Positions 50,690 through 60,890 of a DNA stretch of 64,000 nt are shown here, piece by piece (position 1 is the stretch's first letter; each line of letters starts with the position of its first letter). The position numbers were made by a program, and so were the translations under genes. The notes beneath the pieces are model-generated. The model saw only the letters and a program-made list of their open reading frames with translations, had not been told where the DNA came from and did no database searches. Origin of the DNA: Siphonodentalium dalli (taxonomy: Eukaryota > Mollusca > Scaphopoda > Gadilida > Siphonodentaliidae); the NCBI GenBank assembly GCA_032622095.1, contig CP136062.1:228300578-228364577 (forward strand). Reading direction: 5' to 3'.

Positions 50690-52085
50690 GAGTTATTGTG
50701 GAAAGTGTACATGTACAACCCACCAGGGCCATACCGTCACTCCATATAAAATATACACCACAGATGACAATATAGTTGCTAGCTTTGTACACATACACCT
50801 CACCCATCATCACACAGCCGTACTAGTCTTGTCTATACCCATCCACACCACACATGACCATACATATATCAGTAACAATACAGACACACCAGTTATACAT
50901 CCTACACTTGACCCATGACTATATCGTCACTATGTATACATATTCACCACTTTCATGATAATACAGTCAATAATTGTATACCTATTGACCTTACCATTGG
51001 CCATACATTCACTCCATGTGTACCTATTTTCCACACCCATGGCCAAATAGCCATTCAAGATATACATCTACACCCCCACCCACGACCATAGAGTCAATCC
51101 ATGTATACATGTGCACCTCACCAATGGTCATATAGCCATTCGCTTTATACACATACCCTCACCAATACAACCACACTTTTGTAGACCCATACACCCACAC
51201 AATCATGAGTCAACATACAGGTACACCAGGTAAACCCCTACACCTGACCCATGACCAGGTGTACCTACTCACCACATTCATGATCATACAGTCACTCTCT
51301 GTATATCTACTCGCCATGCCAATTGCGAAATATCCACTGAAGGTAAACATATACACCCCACCCATGACCATAGACCGACTCCAGGTATACATATGCACCC
51401 CACCAGTGGCCATATAGCCACTCGTGCTATACACATACCCCTAAGCCAATGACCATACAGCCACTTGTGTATGCCCGTATACACAACACATGATCATACA
51501 GCCATGAGTCGCCATACATGTACACCAGGTATACTCCTAACCTGACCCATCATGGCCATATAGTCACTCCATGTATACATATTCACCACATTTGTGATAA
51601 CACATTACACCTATTCATCTCACCAATGGCCACACAGTCACTCCCTGTATACCCATTCGCCATACCCATGGCCATATAGCCGATCGATATATACACATAC
51701 ACCCCACACATGACCATAGAGCAGTGTTCGCGCTGTCGGTAGCCAAAGTGACCAATGGCCCCTTTTTTCGAAAGTAACCCAAATTCATTTTACAAGGGGA
51801 GTGTTGATTGAAGTGTGATGGTTGAACAAAGGCGATTGCTAATCGTCAAACACCTTAATCTCTGCACTCGTTATATCATGTTTTGTTGATTATGCGGTCT
51901 ATAGGATGAAATGCGTAATTGCATTGTCCTATTATTCGATGTGCCAGCGATGGCATGTCAGTTGCGTAATGTGTCGTAAACTGCTTCCCACCTAGTAACA
52001 ACAAAGTTATGGCCTTCACACCATAAAGGTTATTAATACAACAATAGACACATAGAGTCGATCCAGGCGTACATATACACATCAC
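50690..52085 (-). repeat. Foldback B minisatellite, copy 3, left part
   Basis: ~60-bp units in reverse orientation (CACCTCACC, GGCCATATAGCCACTC, GTATACATA), although they follow a plus-oriented arm. In copy 1 the array after the left arm is plus-oriented, so this copy is rearranged. It is interrupted at about 51730-52037. Confidence 0.8.
51730..52037. mobile_element. ~310-bp insertion in the array
   Basis: The array reads CCATAGAG, then unrelated sequence starting CAGTGTTCGCGCTGTCGG, then ACATAGAG and array again. CATAGAG on both sides (7 bp, or 8 with a mismatch) looks like a target duplication. The CAGTG start is hAT-like, but I see no matching inverted end, so the class is open. Confidence 0.5.
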
Positions 52086-52192
52086 CGCTGATTATTTTTT
52101 ATTATATGGGGTTTGGGATTTGACCCGGGAGGATTTCGAAGGGGCGGAACCCCTTCCATACAACCCACTTTTAAATTTATTTATAATACATG

Positions 52193-53154
52193 TTATGGTA
52201 AAACATAATCATGAAATGATGTAACATGGATGAGAATGATCTTATTATTTATTTTTTTGTGCTTTTTTTCTTCTTCTGTTTTCTGATGTTGTTGCTGTTG
52301 TTGTTGCTGGTGGTTCAGGTTCGGAGGAGATGGCCATGGCTTTGTGACTTTCTGATAATTCTTTTGCACGTTGTTCTGCCTTTTCTGCCAAGTATTCTTT
52401 TGCTGCTGCCATCTCCTCCATCGCGGACCGAATGACCTCTGCAAGGCGGTTGCTGCTAGAACTGTTGTTGTTGGTGCTGGTGGTGGAGATGGAGGACATC
52501 GGGATGTGTTCCTACTCCGGTGTCCAATGTATCGACGTGTCCATCTCCACCCCGAAGTCAGCGGCAGGAACGCCCGGGGTGGTATCCGCGTCCCAGTCTC
52601 CGTTTGCATCGGTGACGATAGCAGAGACATCCGGAATGTCGACGGCGTCCCTGCTTCTGGTGGTGATATCGTCGGGGGAGGCAATTCGGGGGAGCTGGGC
52701 GTCTCTCAGCTAGCCCCTGTTTCCATTTGGCCAGCCTGTCCACATCCCTTCTTCTCTGCAACGGCGTCTTCCTCTTCCGCCTCCTCCCACTGGTGTCCCC
52801 AACCGTGATGGGTCGCTGGTGGGCTCCAGAATCCGGGTTACCTCCAACAGAGGGTCCCGAAAAGGACCGTGATGGTGTAACCCGAAATTCCAGAAAAAGC
52901 TCCACGTGACTACCCGACCTGCGTAAAGTCCAGATCGAGCAGGTATCCACGTGGAGTGAGCTGAGAAAGTGCCTGACATCAGCGGGGATTATAGACGAAT
53001 CCATTGTCCAGCTGAAGTCAGTAATCCGATCGCCGAGCGGGTTATGTCCGGGAGCGCTCAAGTCAGGACGTCCTCTCTCGTCGGCGGTCGGAACACGATC
53101 ACCGATGACCATACTGTCCTTCCAGATGTGCCAATACTTCGCACATTCGGCCAA
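52193..53154 (-). pseudogene. Internal ORF of foldback element B (decayed, unclassified)
   Basis: This is the only protein-like region in the foldback B family. Reading on the minus strand from 53154, one frame runs ~135 codons through ITDFSWTMDSSIIPADVRHF, LSSLHVDTCSIWTLRRSG and VELFLEFRVTPSRSFSG to a basic stretch, RRKRKTPLQRRRDVDRLAKW. From there the protein-like reading moves to another frame with an acidic segment (SPDDITTRSRDAVDIPDV). A stop at the TGGACACCGGAGTAG site follows. The same frame continues after it, with MSSIST at about 52499 and a helical stretch, LAEVIRSAMEEMAAAKEYLA. Low-complexity Q/K-rich tails end near 52193. The first ~20 codons are array-derived, so the true start is probably inside. 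A basic, possibly nucleic-acid-binding region is visible. I recognise no catalytic motif and cannot name the family. Confidence 0.55.
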
Positions 53155-53748
53155 TCATACCTTCCAGACTTGTATATACTTTCCACACATAATAATTCAG
53201 CCAATCGCTGTATACTCATACACGTCATCAATGACCATACAGCCACTCCCTGTATACCTATATATCCACCAATGACAATTATATACATCCACATATATAA
53301 ATATACATCCCACCCATTACCACAGGAGCACTCCCTATATACACACAGGCTCGCCAACGACCACCCAGCTAAACCCCAGGAATGCATATACATAACCGTA
53401 CTGTCATTCCATATACACCTATACACATTACACATAGTCATTCAACCACTCCCTATTATCCATATACCGCACCCATGATCACACAGACAACACGCATACA
53501 TGTACAGCCAAGGTATCCCTGTACATCCACCCGTGACCATACAGTCACTCCATATATATATATAAACAACACGGAGATGACCAAGTAGCTATTCTCGTTA
53601 TATCCACACACCACATCATTGTCCAAACAGATACATCGTGTTTACCCGTACATCCACACATAACCGTACAACCATACATTCACTCCCTGTAAACATATTC
53701 ACATCACACATGACCATACAGTCACTACTTGTATACCTATACATCTCA
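53090..53748 (-). repeat. Foldback B minisatellite, copy 3, right part
   Basis: Same ~60-bp family in reverse orientation (GACCATACAGTCACTCC, GTATACCTATACATCTCA). It lies between the ORF region and the truncated right arm, with the order seen in copy 2. Confidence 0.85.
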
Positions 53749-54040
53749 AAATGGACACCACAGAAATAGCCACCACACATTATGGTTCATCTTAGTTCCG
53801 TTTGAAAGTTCTGCCCATTTCCATAAAAAAAACATGTGGCCAGAATCCCAAAATAGGTTTTGGGTTCCATACTGCAACATTAAAATGAATTTGTTATGCC
53901 CCATAAGGAACTGGTACAACCATATATAATATATAGTTGACAGTTGATTACCTAACATACATAATAACCATAATAATAACCATAATAATACTGTTCCGGA
54001 TATATGGGAAACATGAACTGTTGGTCCAGAAACACCTTAG
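53749..54040 (-). mobile_element. Foldback element B, copy 3, right arm (interrupted)
   Basis: Complement of 50215-50560, with deletions (GGTTCATCTTAGTTCCG, TTCTGCCCATTTCC, CTGTTCCGGATATATG). It stops at AACACCTTAG, exactly where the LTR retrotransposon begins. In the copy-3 left arm the complementary sequence continues as TGTGACACATTT, so the remaining arm should resume beyond the retrotransposon, outside this window. Confidence 0.85.
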
Positions 54041-55147
54041 TGTGGTAGAGCACAGGGGTGGGTCTTAAGTGAACCATCAGTCGCTATATCACAAACATTT
54101 ATGGGCTCTGAGTCTTGATCAGGCAGGGTCTATAGAAACACTACGCCTACCTTTAAAAGTCTTCATCATGCATTTATTGAATATTCATTCTATACCAAAC
54201 GGAACACATCCAACAAGCATCACAACATGGATGACATCACAACACATCTATACAGCTTGACAGCAACACCACAACATCACATCGAGCATCAATCATCAAT
54301 CGAGAAAAAAAGGACCCTGGTGAACAAATACATATGTTGTAGTTGCTGCAGAATAAATATCCAGTATGGATATTAATAAATATATGAAATGTGATTGTGT
54401 CAATAAACCAACTTCCCTATTGTCGATATAAACAACTATTTTGACACAATCCTAACTGTGACGAACAGTTAGAAATAAAACCTACATGCTAGTATAAAAG
54501 GGTGATTATGGACGCAGTGTGCGATTTCCAACTTCACTAAACTATTGGGCAAATATATTTATGCAAATGTGACAACACTAAAGTTTCAAAACCGAAGACA
54601 ATATTATTAAAATACAAGCTATAATAACGGGTGAAAACATAACAAATATTACATACCATCCTTTGGAAAGCATAGGTCAGATGTCATAACGTAGTATTAC
54701 TTCTTAAACTTATTAACATTCTTCGAGCATGAAGAAATTAGGATAACACTGAGAGTGTTATACGATATTGCGATGCGTACACCTTGGTGACGAAATACGG
54801 ACTGAGAAAGCGCGGTAAATAAGCTTACCTGTGATTGGCTAAAACACCTTAGTTAGATCTAATAATGGGCGCTGAACTAGACAGAGGAAGACTTAAGCGG
54901 GTAAGAGATTGGGCGTAGATAGAGATAGTAAATAGCAAAATACAGATCAGCAATGAGACATAGGAAACGGGGAATGTACAGAACGGAATAGCGCGAAATG
55001 GAATGAACCAAGTACGCGCAATGAAATGATTACAATGCGGCTATAAAATGTATATTAGTGAGTTAGGTTTAATAACTTAGTTAGTATACATGTGTAGCAT
55101 GTAATAAAGGCATATACTGATTTGGTATATAAAATAGCACGGTCACA
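54041..55147 (-). repeat. 3' LTR (complete)
   Basis: 1,107 bp. In sense orientation it starts TGTGACCGTGC and ends GTGCTCTACCACA, with the TG...CA rule and short TGTG/CACA inverted ends. A sense AATAAA lies at 54178-54173 (plus-strand TTTATT). A perfect 11-bp inverted pair (GATTGTGTCAA at 54393, TTGACACAATC at 54441) and a CTAACTGT/ACAGTTAG hairpin (54452-54472) could form stem-loops in the RNA. Over the 773 bp comparable with the other LTR I count one substitution (54674 region, GGTCAG versus GGACAG) and one A-run length difference near 54310. Confidence 0.95.
54173..54178 (-). promoter_or_regulatory. Candidate polyadenylation signal in the LTR
   Basis: AATAAA on the sense strand, ~130 bp before the 3' end of the LTR, a usual position for the R-U5 signal. 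Other AATAAA-like strings exist further upstream, so the assignment is tentative. Confidence 0.45.
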
Positions 55148-55158
55148 CTCTCCCCTCT
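55148..55158 (-). promoter_or_regulatory. Polypurine tract
   Basis: Sense-strand AGAGGGGAGAG abuts the first base of the 3' LTR (TGTGAC). This is the expected primer site for plus-strand DNA synthesis and fixes the inner LTR boundary. Confidence 0.92.
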
Positions 55159-55835
55159 GTTGACAAAATGACTCCCTAGTCATTTAAACCAATACTGAAA
55201 GGAAATGTCGCAAATAGACATGACTTTCAAACTCTGCAACTGATAATGGAAAATTATCATCTATAACATTCTCATACACAGAGATAACCTTGACACCGAC
55301 CTATCTTCAGAACTGAAATCAAATATCAGCATTATATAACTTCACTTAATCAACTTAATCTTCACTATCTGGCGTAGACAGTAAACAACGTGAATATATC
55401 ACACAACACCACTGAAATGGAATCACCACTGATTCACACTGGCTGGACTATCTGAGAACTTCAATCATGAATACACAACAATCAACACAAATATGTTAAA
55501 ATCATAATCATATATAGAAAGGAACACTTTATCACCTCACAGAGTACATAACAAAAAAATAGATATAATTCCTTGAAAACTGGTACCTCATATGAGTCGT
55601 AGCTCTACACTGGATCGTCAGCTGGAATAAGTGGAAATATCTCTGATCGTACGAAGATGATAAGTGATACCTAACAATACATAATATCAATACATAATTT
55701 ATAAAAGAATCAATTTTAAAAACAACTTACACAACAGGACAATGCCTATGTCCAATGTATACACACATCATTGAAACTGACATATCAGTAATATGGAATC
55801 ACTGAATATAAGTGAGTGAACTGAAAATGAAAATC
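55159..55835 (-). other. Region between pol and polypurine tract
   Basis: ~680 bp of AT-rich sequence with no open frame of note on the sense strand. No envelope-like gene is present. Nothing else is recognised. Confidence 0.6.
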
Positions 55836-56951
55836 TTATTCATCCAAGATAGTCTTCAGAATTGACTGAAGAACATCTGGAGCTACCTTGGTGCAAATCT
55901 GATTTTCCATAAGCTTACGCAAAAGCTGATTCTTATATTCATCTTTTCCACCTGAAATGGGCTGAATATTATTTGAAATATAATCACCCATCCATGATGG
56001 AGGTTTCTTTGCTCTGCTAGATTTTCTAGGTACTGGTTTTGGTATGGACTCTGAAAGAGAAATTATTTCTCTATCTCCACTCTGACTACTACTCGAGGCA
56101 CCATCATCACCTGAAACATTCGCTTTCGCACCATCAACATTACCATCAACAACAACAGTATCTTCTGCAATAGATGCTAAAGGTACACGGACAATATCAA
56201 CAACTTCATCATCATTCTCATCAGCCTCATCATTGCTATCACCTGTGGAACGAAGTTTAAGTTGACCTGTCGAATCCTGTGTAGCTGAAATATCAACATT
56301 ACTGTCATCACCGACATCAGTTCTAACTTCCCTGAACTCATCTATTTGAGTGCGGTCGTCACCACAGGAAGAAGAAATACCACCAGCTTCCAATCTCGCA
56401 GGAAAGTCGTCACCCCGACGAGATGGAGCTGAACTGTCCACTGCATTCGGAGCAGATTTTATACCTGCAACGCCCTGTGGAACAAACAATATCACCGATT
56501 CTTCATCTGAACCATCTATATGGTCTAAACCATTAATATGGTTATCACGAACTTCATCACGTGAAGTATCACTACCAGTACCTGGAATACGACGTTTCCG
56601 CACCTTAGGCTCTGGTGGCCGTACAGGTGGGATAAGAGGATCTACAATTGGGGCATCAGCATCTCTCTGTTCAAGAGGAGATTTAAGGGCTGTGTCGTCA
56701 TCTGGAAAGTCAAAGGGTAAAGAACCAATAGGCAACAAGTGGTTCCTATGTAAAGTTCTTTGCTTTCCACTGTCATCTTCTAAATTAAAAACAGGAATGT
56801 CAGAATTAGGTTGAGATTTAACAGTATAAACTTCAGAATCATATTTATCTGCCAATTTATGTCTGCCTTCGAAAGCTAATGTCTTTACTAAGATGTATAG
56901 TTGCACCACGAAGCTTTCGATTATAATATTTGGCATTACTACTCTGAGCAC
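55836..56951 (-). CDS. pol: Integrase C-terminal domain and acidic pol tail (third frame segment)
   Basis: Third frame of the broken pol reading. The genuine part starts near 56897; upstream codons are out-of-frame shadow. It opens with the integrase C-terminal chromatin/DNA-binding module (LVKTLAFEGRHKLADKY, VYTVKSQPNSDIPVF, RTLHRNHLLPIG), a gypsy-type arrangement. About 300 residues of acidic, Ser-rich, low-complexity sequence follow, with a basic patch (PKVRKRRIPGTG) and a basic stretch near the end (PVPRKSSRAKKPPSW). It stops with TAA at 55836. The long tail is unusual but has no membrane segments, so it is not an envelope protein. At the junction with the preceding frame the expected residues just before LVKTLAF are missing, so a small deletion rather than a single-base slip is likely. 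Confidence 0.85.
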   Translation of the reverse strand: MLRVVMPNIIIESFVVQLYILVKTLAFEGRHKLADKYDSEVYTVKSQPNSDIPVFNLEDDSGKQRTLHRNHLLPIGSLPFDFPDDDTALKSPLEQRDADAPIVDPLIPPVRPPEPKVRKRRIPGTGSDTSRDEVRDNHINGLDHIDGSDEESVILFVPQGVAGIKSAPNAVDSSAPSRRGDDFPARLEAGGISSSCGDDRTQIDEFREVRTDVGDDSNVDISATQDSTGQLKLRSTGDSNDEADENDDEVVDIVRVPLASIAEDTVVVDGNVDGAKANVSGDDGASSSSQSGDREIISLSESIPKPVPRKSSRAKKPPSWMGDYISNNIQPISGGKDEYKNQLLRKLMENQICTKVAPDVLQSILKTILDE

Positions 56952-58452
56952 CAGACATAGATTTGGATGCTAATCTGTAAGAATCAGAAAGTCTCTGTCT
57001 AAGGTCTGAAACATAATCACAATAAGAAGTTTGATCAGAATCAGGTTTATTCAGACCGAATAAAACATCAAGAGGTAACCGTGGTTCTCTTCCGAACATC
57101 AACTGAAAAGGAGCAAAACCAGTAGTTTCATGCCTAGTACAATTGTAAGCATGAACAAGAGGACCTATATGTGATTTCCAGTCATGTTTCTGGTCAGGAT
57201 TAAGAGTACCTAACATACTAATAAGTGTGCGATTAAATCGCTCTGTAACACCATTCCCCATCGGATGATAAGGAGTAGTTCTGGACTTCTTGATGCTGCA
57301 AAGCTGACAAAGTTCAGAAATAAGTTGAGATTCAAAATTAGCACCTTGATCACTATGAATACGTTGAGGATAACCATAATGAATAAAGAAATTGTTAAAC
57401 AATACATCAGCAGTAGTTTTTGCAGTCATGTTCCTTGTAGGATAAGCCTGTGCATATTTAGTAAAATGATCTGTCATAACAAGAACATATTGGTAACCAC
57501 CTTTAGAACAATCAAGAGTAAGAAAATCAATACAAACAAGTTCAAGAGGTTGAGAAGTAGTAATGGATACCAAAGGGGCTCTGAAATTCGGATTAGTTTT
57601 CACTCGAAGACATCTATGACAGTGTTTTATCCAATCATCGACAGCACTGTCGATACCTGGAAAATAAAATCTTTCTTTCACAAGTGAAACTGTTCTGTCA
57701 CGACCTGGATGTCCTATATCATTATGTAATGATTTAAGAACAAAAGAAATCTGTGAATGTGGTAAAACAAGCTGAGTGGTGGTTTTACCATTAAAAGTGG
57801 ACTCTCTATAAAGAACTCCTCGCTGCAACCTAAGCTTAGAAAAATGTCTTAAAAATGCTGAATGAAGCTTAGAAGGGGGAAGGGACTTTCTCTTTGGGCA
57901 ACTATTTCTTCTCACGGCTGATAACCATACGGACAATACATCATCTCTTTCCTGCAATCTTCTCCAATCCCTATAATTCATTTCATCAATATCATGGCCT
58001 ACATCATCTTGACCAGAATTTAAAACATCAGTGCTGCAACATAAACTTTCAACAAAAGGTTGCTGAACCTGTAATGAATTACAAATAACTTGTACTGAAT
58101 CATTTGTAATAATATCTGGAGGAGGTGTATCCAACCTGGATAAGGCATCTGCATCGGTATTAAATTTACCGGGTCTGTAAACAATATCAAATTTAAAAGA
58201 ACCTAAGGCTGATAACCATATCTGTCCAGTGGCATCTAATTTGGCTGAAGTTAAAACATAAGTTAAGGGATTGTTATCAGTATACACTACAAAATAATTA
58301 CCATATAAATAGTCATAAAACTTTTCTGTAACTGCCCATTTTAAAGCTAAAAATTCTAACTTATGTGCCGGGTAATTCTTTTCTGCTGCTGTGGTTCCTC
58401 GGCTGCCATACGCAATAACTTCACGCCATCGATCTCTTGGTAAAGGACACAA
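56857..58452 (-). CDS. pol: RNase H C-terminal half and integrase (second frame segment)
   Basis: Second frame of pol; valid from about residue 11 (EVIAYGSRGTTAAEKNY). RNase H residues E33 (KLEFLALKWAV), D59 (VYTDNNPLTYVL) and D102 (NTDADALSR) are present. The integrase zinc-binding HHCC motif is H243, H248, C278, C281. The catalytic triad D309 (CIDFLTLD), D368 (HSDQGANFES) and E404 (NGVTERFNRTL) has D-x35-E spacing. The conserved HETTGFAPFQLMFGREPRLP stretch follows. The frame closes shortly after NRKLRGATIHL, where the protein should run into the integrase C-terminal domain. It overlaps the neighbouring frames by 97 and 95 nt. All catalytic residues are intact, so the damage is limited to the frame breaks. 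Confidence 0.93.
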   Translation of the reverse strand: MCPLPRDRWREVIAYGSRGTTAAEKNYPAHKLEFLALKWAVTEKFYDYLYGNYFVVYTDNNPLTYVLTSAKLDATGQIWLSALGSFKFDIVYRPGKFNTDADALSRLDTPPPDIITNDSVQVICNSLQVQQPFVESLCCSTDVLNSGQDDVGHDIDEMNYRDWRRLQERDDVLSVWLSAVRRNSCPKRKSLPPSKLHSAFLRHFSKLRLQRGVLYRESTFNGKTTTQLVLPHSQISFVLKSLHNDIGHPGRDRTVSLVKERFYFPGIDSAVDDWIKHCHRCLRVKTNPNFRAPLVSITTSQPLELVCIDFLTLDCSKGGYQYVLVMTDHFTKYAQAYPTRNMTAKTTADVLFNNFFIHYGYPQRIHSDQGANFESQLISELCQLCSIKKSRTTPYHPMGNGVTERFNRTLISMLGTLNPDQKHDWKSHIGPLVHAYNCTRHETTGFAPFQLMFGREPRLPLDVLFGLNKPDSDQTSYCDYVSDLRQRLSDSYRLASKSMSGAQSSNAKYYNRKLRGATIHLSKDISFRRQT

Positions 58453-60890
58453 CCTAAACCATGAAGGGACGCATCAGTATGGACTTCAAAGGGCCTGCTG
58501 TAATCGGGGTAACCTAAAATGGGGGGATTAGAAAGACGATCTTTCAAAGTATCAAAAGCAGACTGCTGCTCATGCTCCCATTTCCATTTCCCTGTAAAAG
58601 AGGATTTAACCTTGTTCTTTGGCTTCTTTGTATTTGTAGGGGGAAGTAAATCTGTCAAGGGCTTAGCAATCCTGGAAAAATTAGGACAATATTTTCTGTA
58701 GTATCCTGCAAAGCCAAGAAATGATCGCAATTGATCAGAGTTCTTGGGAACTGGCCAGTTGACAATTTTGTCAACTTTCGCAGGATCCGTCTCGATACCT
58801 TTCTCTGAAACTACATGGCCTACATATGAGACACGGCGCATGAAAAATTTACACTTTGCTGGAGCCAGTTTCAAACCACATTCTCTGAGCCTGTCAAAAA
58901 CAAGTCTAAGTCGCTCCAACATCTCTGGAACAGATTTTGACCATACAATGACGTCATCAACATAAATATTACATATTTTCCTGTTGAGACCATCGAGGCA
59001 GTCTTCCATCATTCTCTGAAAGCTAGAAGGACTATTGTTCAAACCAAATGCAAGTCTATTATATTCATAGAAACCTAGACCTCCAACAGTAAAAGCTGTT
59101 CTCTCCTTGTGCTCCTCTGCAATCTCCAATTGATGAAAACCAGATTTGTGGTCAAGAACTGAGTAGTACTTGGCACCTGCTAAGTAATCAAAAAGGTCTT
59201 CAGGCCTAGGGAGTGCATAATTATCTGGAATAGTGCGTTCATTTAAAATTCTAAAATCTGTACACATACGAAGGTCATTTGAACCCTTCTTCCTAACTAA
59301 AACAACATTAGAAGAATATGGACTGTGAGAACGGCGTATAATGCCGGCAGCTAACAACTGGTGAAGATGATTTCTCACTTCATCAATCATGCTTGGAGGT
59401 AAACGTCTCGGACGATCCTTGAAAGGTGTAGAATCATACATGTCAATCCTATGCTTAACTGCACTGTAAAAACCTAAGTCAAGATCATGCTGTGAAAAAA
59501 CATCTGAAAATTCTTTGATAAGATTCAATGCAACAGATATATCCTTTACATCATCAAGAGAAGAAACATCAATAGTAATTTTATCAAGAAATGAAGAGGT
59601 AGTCTCTGAACCTGGGGAGGTTTCAATATCTTGCTCAACAGAGACTGGCTGTACCTGACAAATAACAGAGTTAGGTGCTATACTAATAGTCCTAGAAGAA
59701 ATATTTGACAAGTGAACATCAACAGTATCAGTGCTCTTGAAATCATATTTCACAATATATGGACCTATCTCTAAAAATTTGAACCGTTCATCATCTGGAA
59801 GAGGCTGCAAAATAGCACATGTGGGTTGGTAAGGAATCTTATGATCAATAAAACCAGTAACAACTTTCTTAGTATTAGGATGGAGAATAACATGAGTATT
59901 CTCAGCAGACTTTACATGACCTAGAACAAAGTTGTGTTTAGCAAGTTCTTTCTCTCTAGAAATCATGCATCTGAATGCCATAAACCAAGATGATGACAAG
60001 TTTGCATTCTGTAAAAACCTGTTACCATGTGCATCTTTGCACAACTGCATGAGTTCTGAAAGAATATTAGTTCCTAGCAAAACTGGTACTGACATGTTAT
60101 AAGAACTGTTTGGCACTACAAGAAAAATACACTCTTTGCCGGAATCTTGTCCTAAAGAAGGAACTGTAATAGGACACTGAATGTATCCAAGATAAGGGAG
60201 TTTCTTGCCATCAGCACACTCTATATTAAGTATAACAGACAAGGGCTGCAAAGGAATATGTTTCAAGAAAGTGCTGTAAAATTGCTCGCAAATTGTGGAG
60301 CAAGTCGAACCTGTATCAACAAGAGCCTTAGTATTGTAACCTGAAACAGTAATATCTGACTCTGTAGCATTTCCATTTATACAATGTTCCTTACTGGAAT
60401 CATTAACAAATTGAGATTTGTTAATAAATCTCCGGGATCTATCCTGTGGACGAAAACATTTATCTCTATCATAGTAGCGATAGTATCCACCTTTCCTACA
60501 ACCAAACGCTTTATGCGTCAAATCACCACATTTCCAACATCCGGTGTATCTACCAGATACATACTCTCCTTGTAACCTATCATTTGTGGGATTACTATAA
60601 TCATTTCTCACATCTGAAACATTATTTGCCTCCTTCTGAAAATAATGAACATTATCGCTTCTCTCCGTATACTGCATTCTGTGATTCCTATTCCGATATC
60701 TCTGCGCACGCTGTCTGGAGTAAGAGTTATAACCACTGTTATAATTATCATTTCTGTAATAATCATCATTGCTGTAATTATTATCGTAACTATTTTCACT
60801 ATTTCTCTTCAACTCCTCTATCCGAACTGTCAATTCCAATATCTCAGCCTGTATCTTCAACATAACTTCCTCTGAAATCTGTGACGCCAT
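58356..60890 (-). CDS. pol: Gag-like nucleocapsid, protease, reverse transcriptase, RNase H N-terminal half (first frame segment)
   Basis: 844 codons. ATG at 60890 has a good context (AAAGATGG), with an in-frame stop two codons upstream. Residues 1-30 look like a short coiled coil (EEVMLKIQAEILELTVRIEE). Residues 33-75 are Asn/Tyr/Arg-rich. C118-x2-C121-x4-H126-x4-C131 is a single CCHC zinc knuckle. The aspartic protease active site is D192-TGS, with a later VPVLLGTNIL. The reverse transcriptase has D580 (SVLDHKSGFHQ) and the YVDD box (643-646), then a connection region. RNase H starts with D806 (FEVHTDASLHGLG). The natural reading leaves this frame near 58420 (just after EIDGVK); the last ~20 codons are shadow. 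No capsid domain precedes the knuckle, so gag is either extremely short or truncated. Confidence 0.93.
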   Translation of the reverse strand: MASQISEEVMLKIQAEILELTVRIEELKRNSENSYDNNYSNDDYYRNDNYNSGYNSYSRQRAQRYRNRNHRMQYTERSDNVHYFQKEANNVSDVRNDYSNPTNDRLQGEYVSGRYTGCWKCGDLTHKAFGCRKGGYYRYYDRDKCFRPQDRSRRFINKSQFVNDSSKEHCINGNATESDITVSGYNTKALVDTGSTCSTICEQFYSTFLKHIPLQPLSVILNIECADGKKLPYLGYIQCPITVPSLGQDSGKECIFLVVPNSSYNMSVPVLLGTNILSELMQLCKDAHGNRFLQNANLSSSWFMAFRCMISREKELAKHNFVLGHVKSAENTHVILHPNTKKVVTGFIDHKIPYQPTCAILQPLPDDERFKFLEIGPYIVKYDFKSTDTVDVHLSNISSRTISIAPNSVICQVQPVSVEQDIETSPGSETTSSFLDKITIDVSSLDDVKDISVALNLIKEFSDVFSQHDLDLGFYSAVKHRIDMYDSTPFKDRPRRLPPSMIDEVRNHLHQLLAAGIIRRSHSPYSSNVVLVRKKGSNDLRMCTDFRILNERTIPDNYALPRPEDLFDYLAGAKYYSVLDHKSGFHQLEIAEEHKERTAFTVGGLGFYEYNRLAFGLNNSPSSFQRMMEDCLDGLNRKICNIYVDDVIVWSKSVPEMLERLRLVFDRLRECGLKLAPAKCKFFMRRVSYVGHVVSEKGIETDPAKVDKIVNWPVPKNSDQLRSFLGFAGYYRKYCPNFSRIAKPLTDLLPPTNTKKPKNKVKSSFTGKWKWEHEQQSAFDTLKDRLSNPPILGYPDYSRPFEVHTDASLHGLGCVLYQEIDGVKLLRMAAEEPQQQKRITRHIS

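Noticed and set aside
52226-52808. Plus-strand frames opposite the foldback B ORF (69, 93 and 145 codons)
   Set aside because: They are leucine- or glycine/serine-rich shadows of the minus-strand reading, which has the more protein-like composition.
54493-54500. TATAAAAG on the plus strand of the LTR as a promoter
   Set aside because: It is antisense to the element; it could drive antisense transcription, but a single TATA-like string in AT-rich DNA is not enough to call.
55159-56700. Envelope gene between pol and the 3' LTR
   Set aside because: The extra ~300 residues are acidic, Ser-rich and continuous with integrase, without signal peptide, cleavage site or membrane segment. The rest up to the polypurine tract has no frame.
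57265-57687. Plus-strand 140-codon frame and other frames opposite pol
   Set aside because: Antisense shadows of the integrase and RT frames, whose catalytic motifs fix the minus strand as coding.
58400-58440. Programmed -1 frameshift inside pol
   Set aside because: No slippery heptamer is present and the position is in the middle of RNase H, where no gypsy element is known to shift; a small deletion is simpler.
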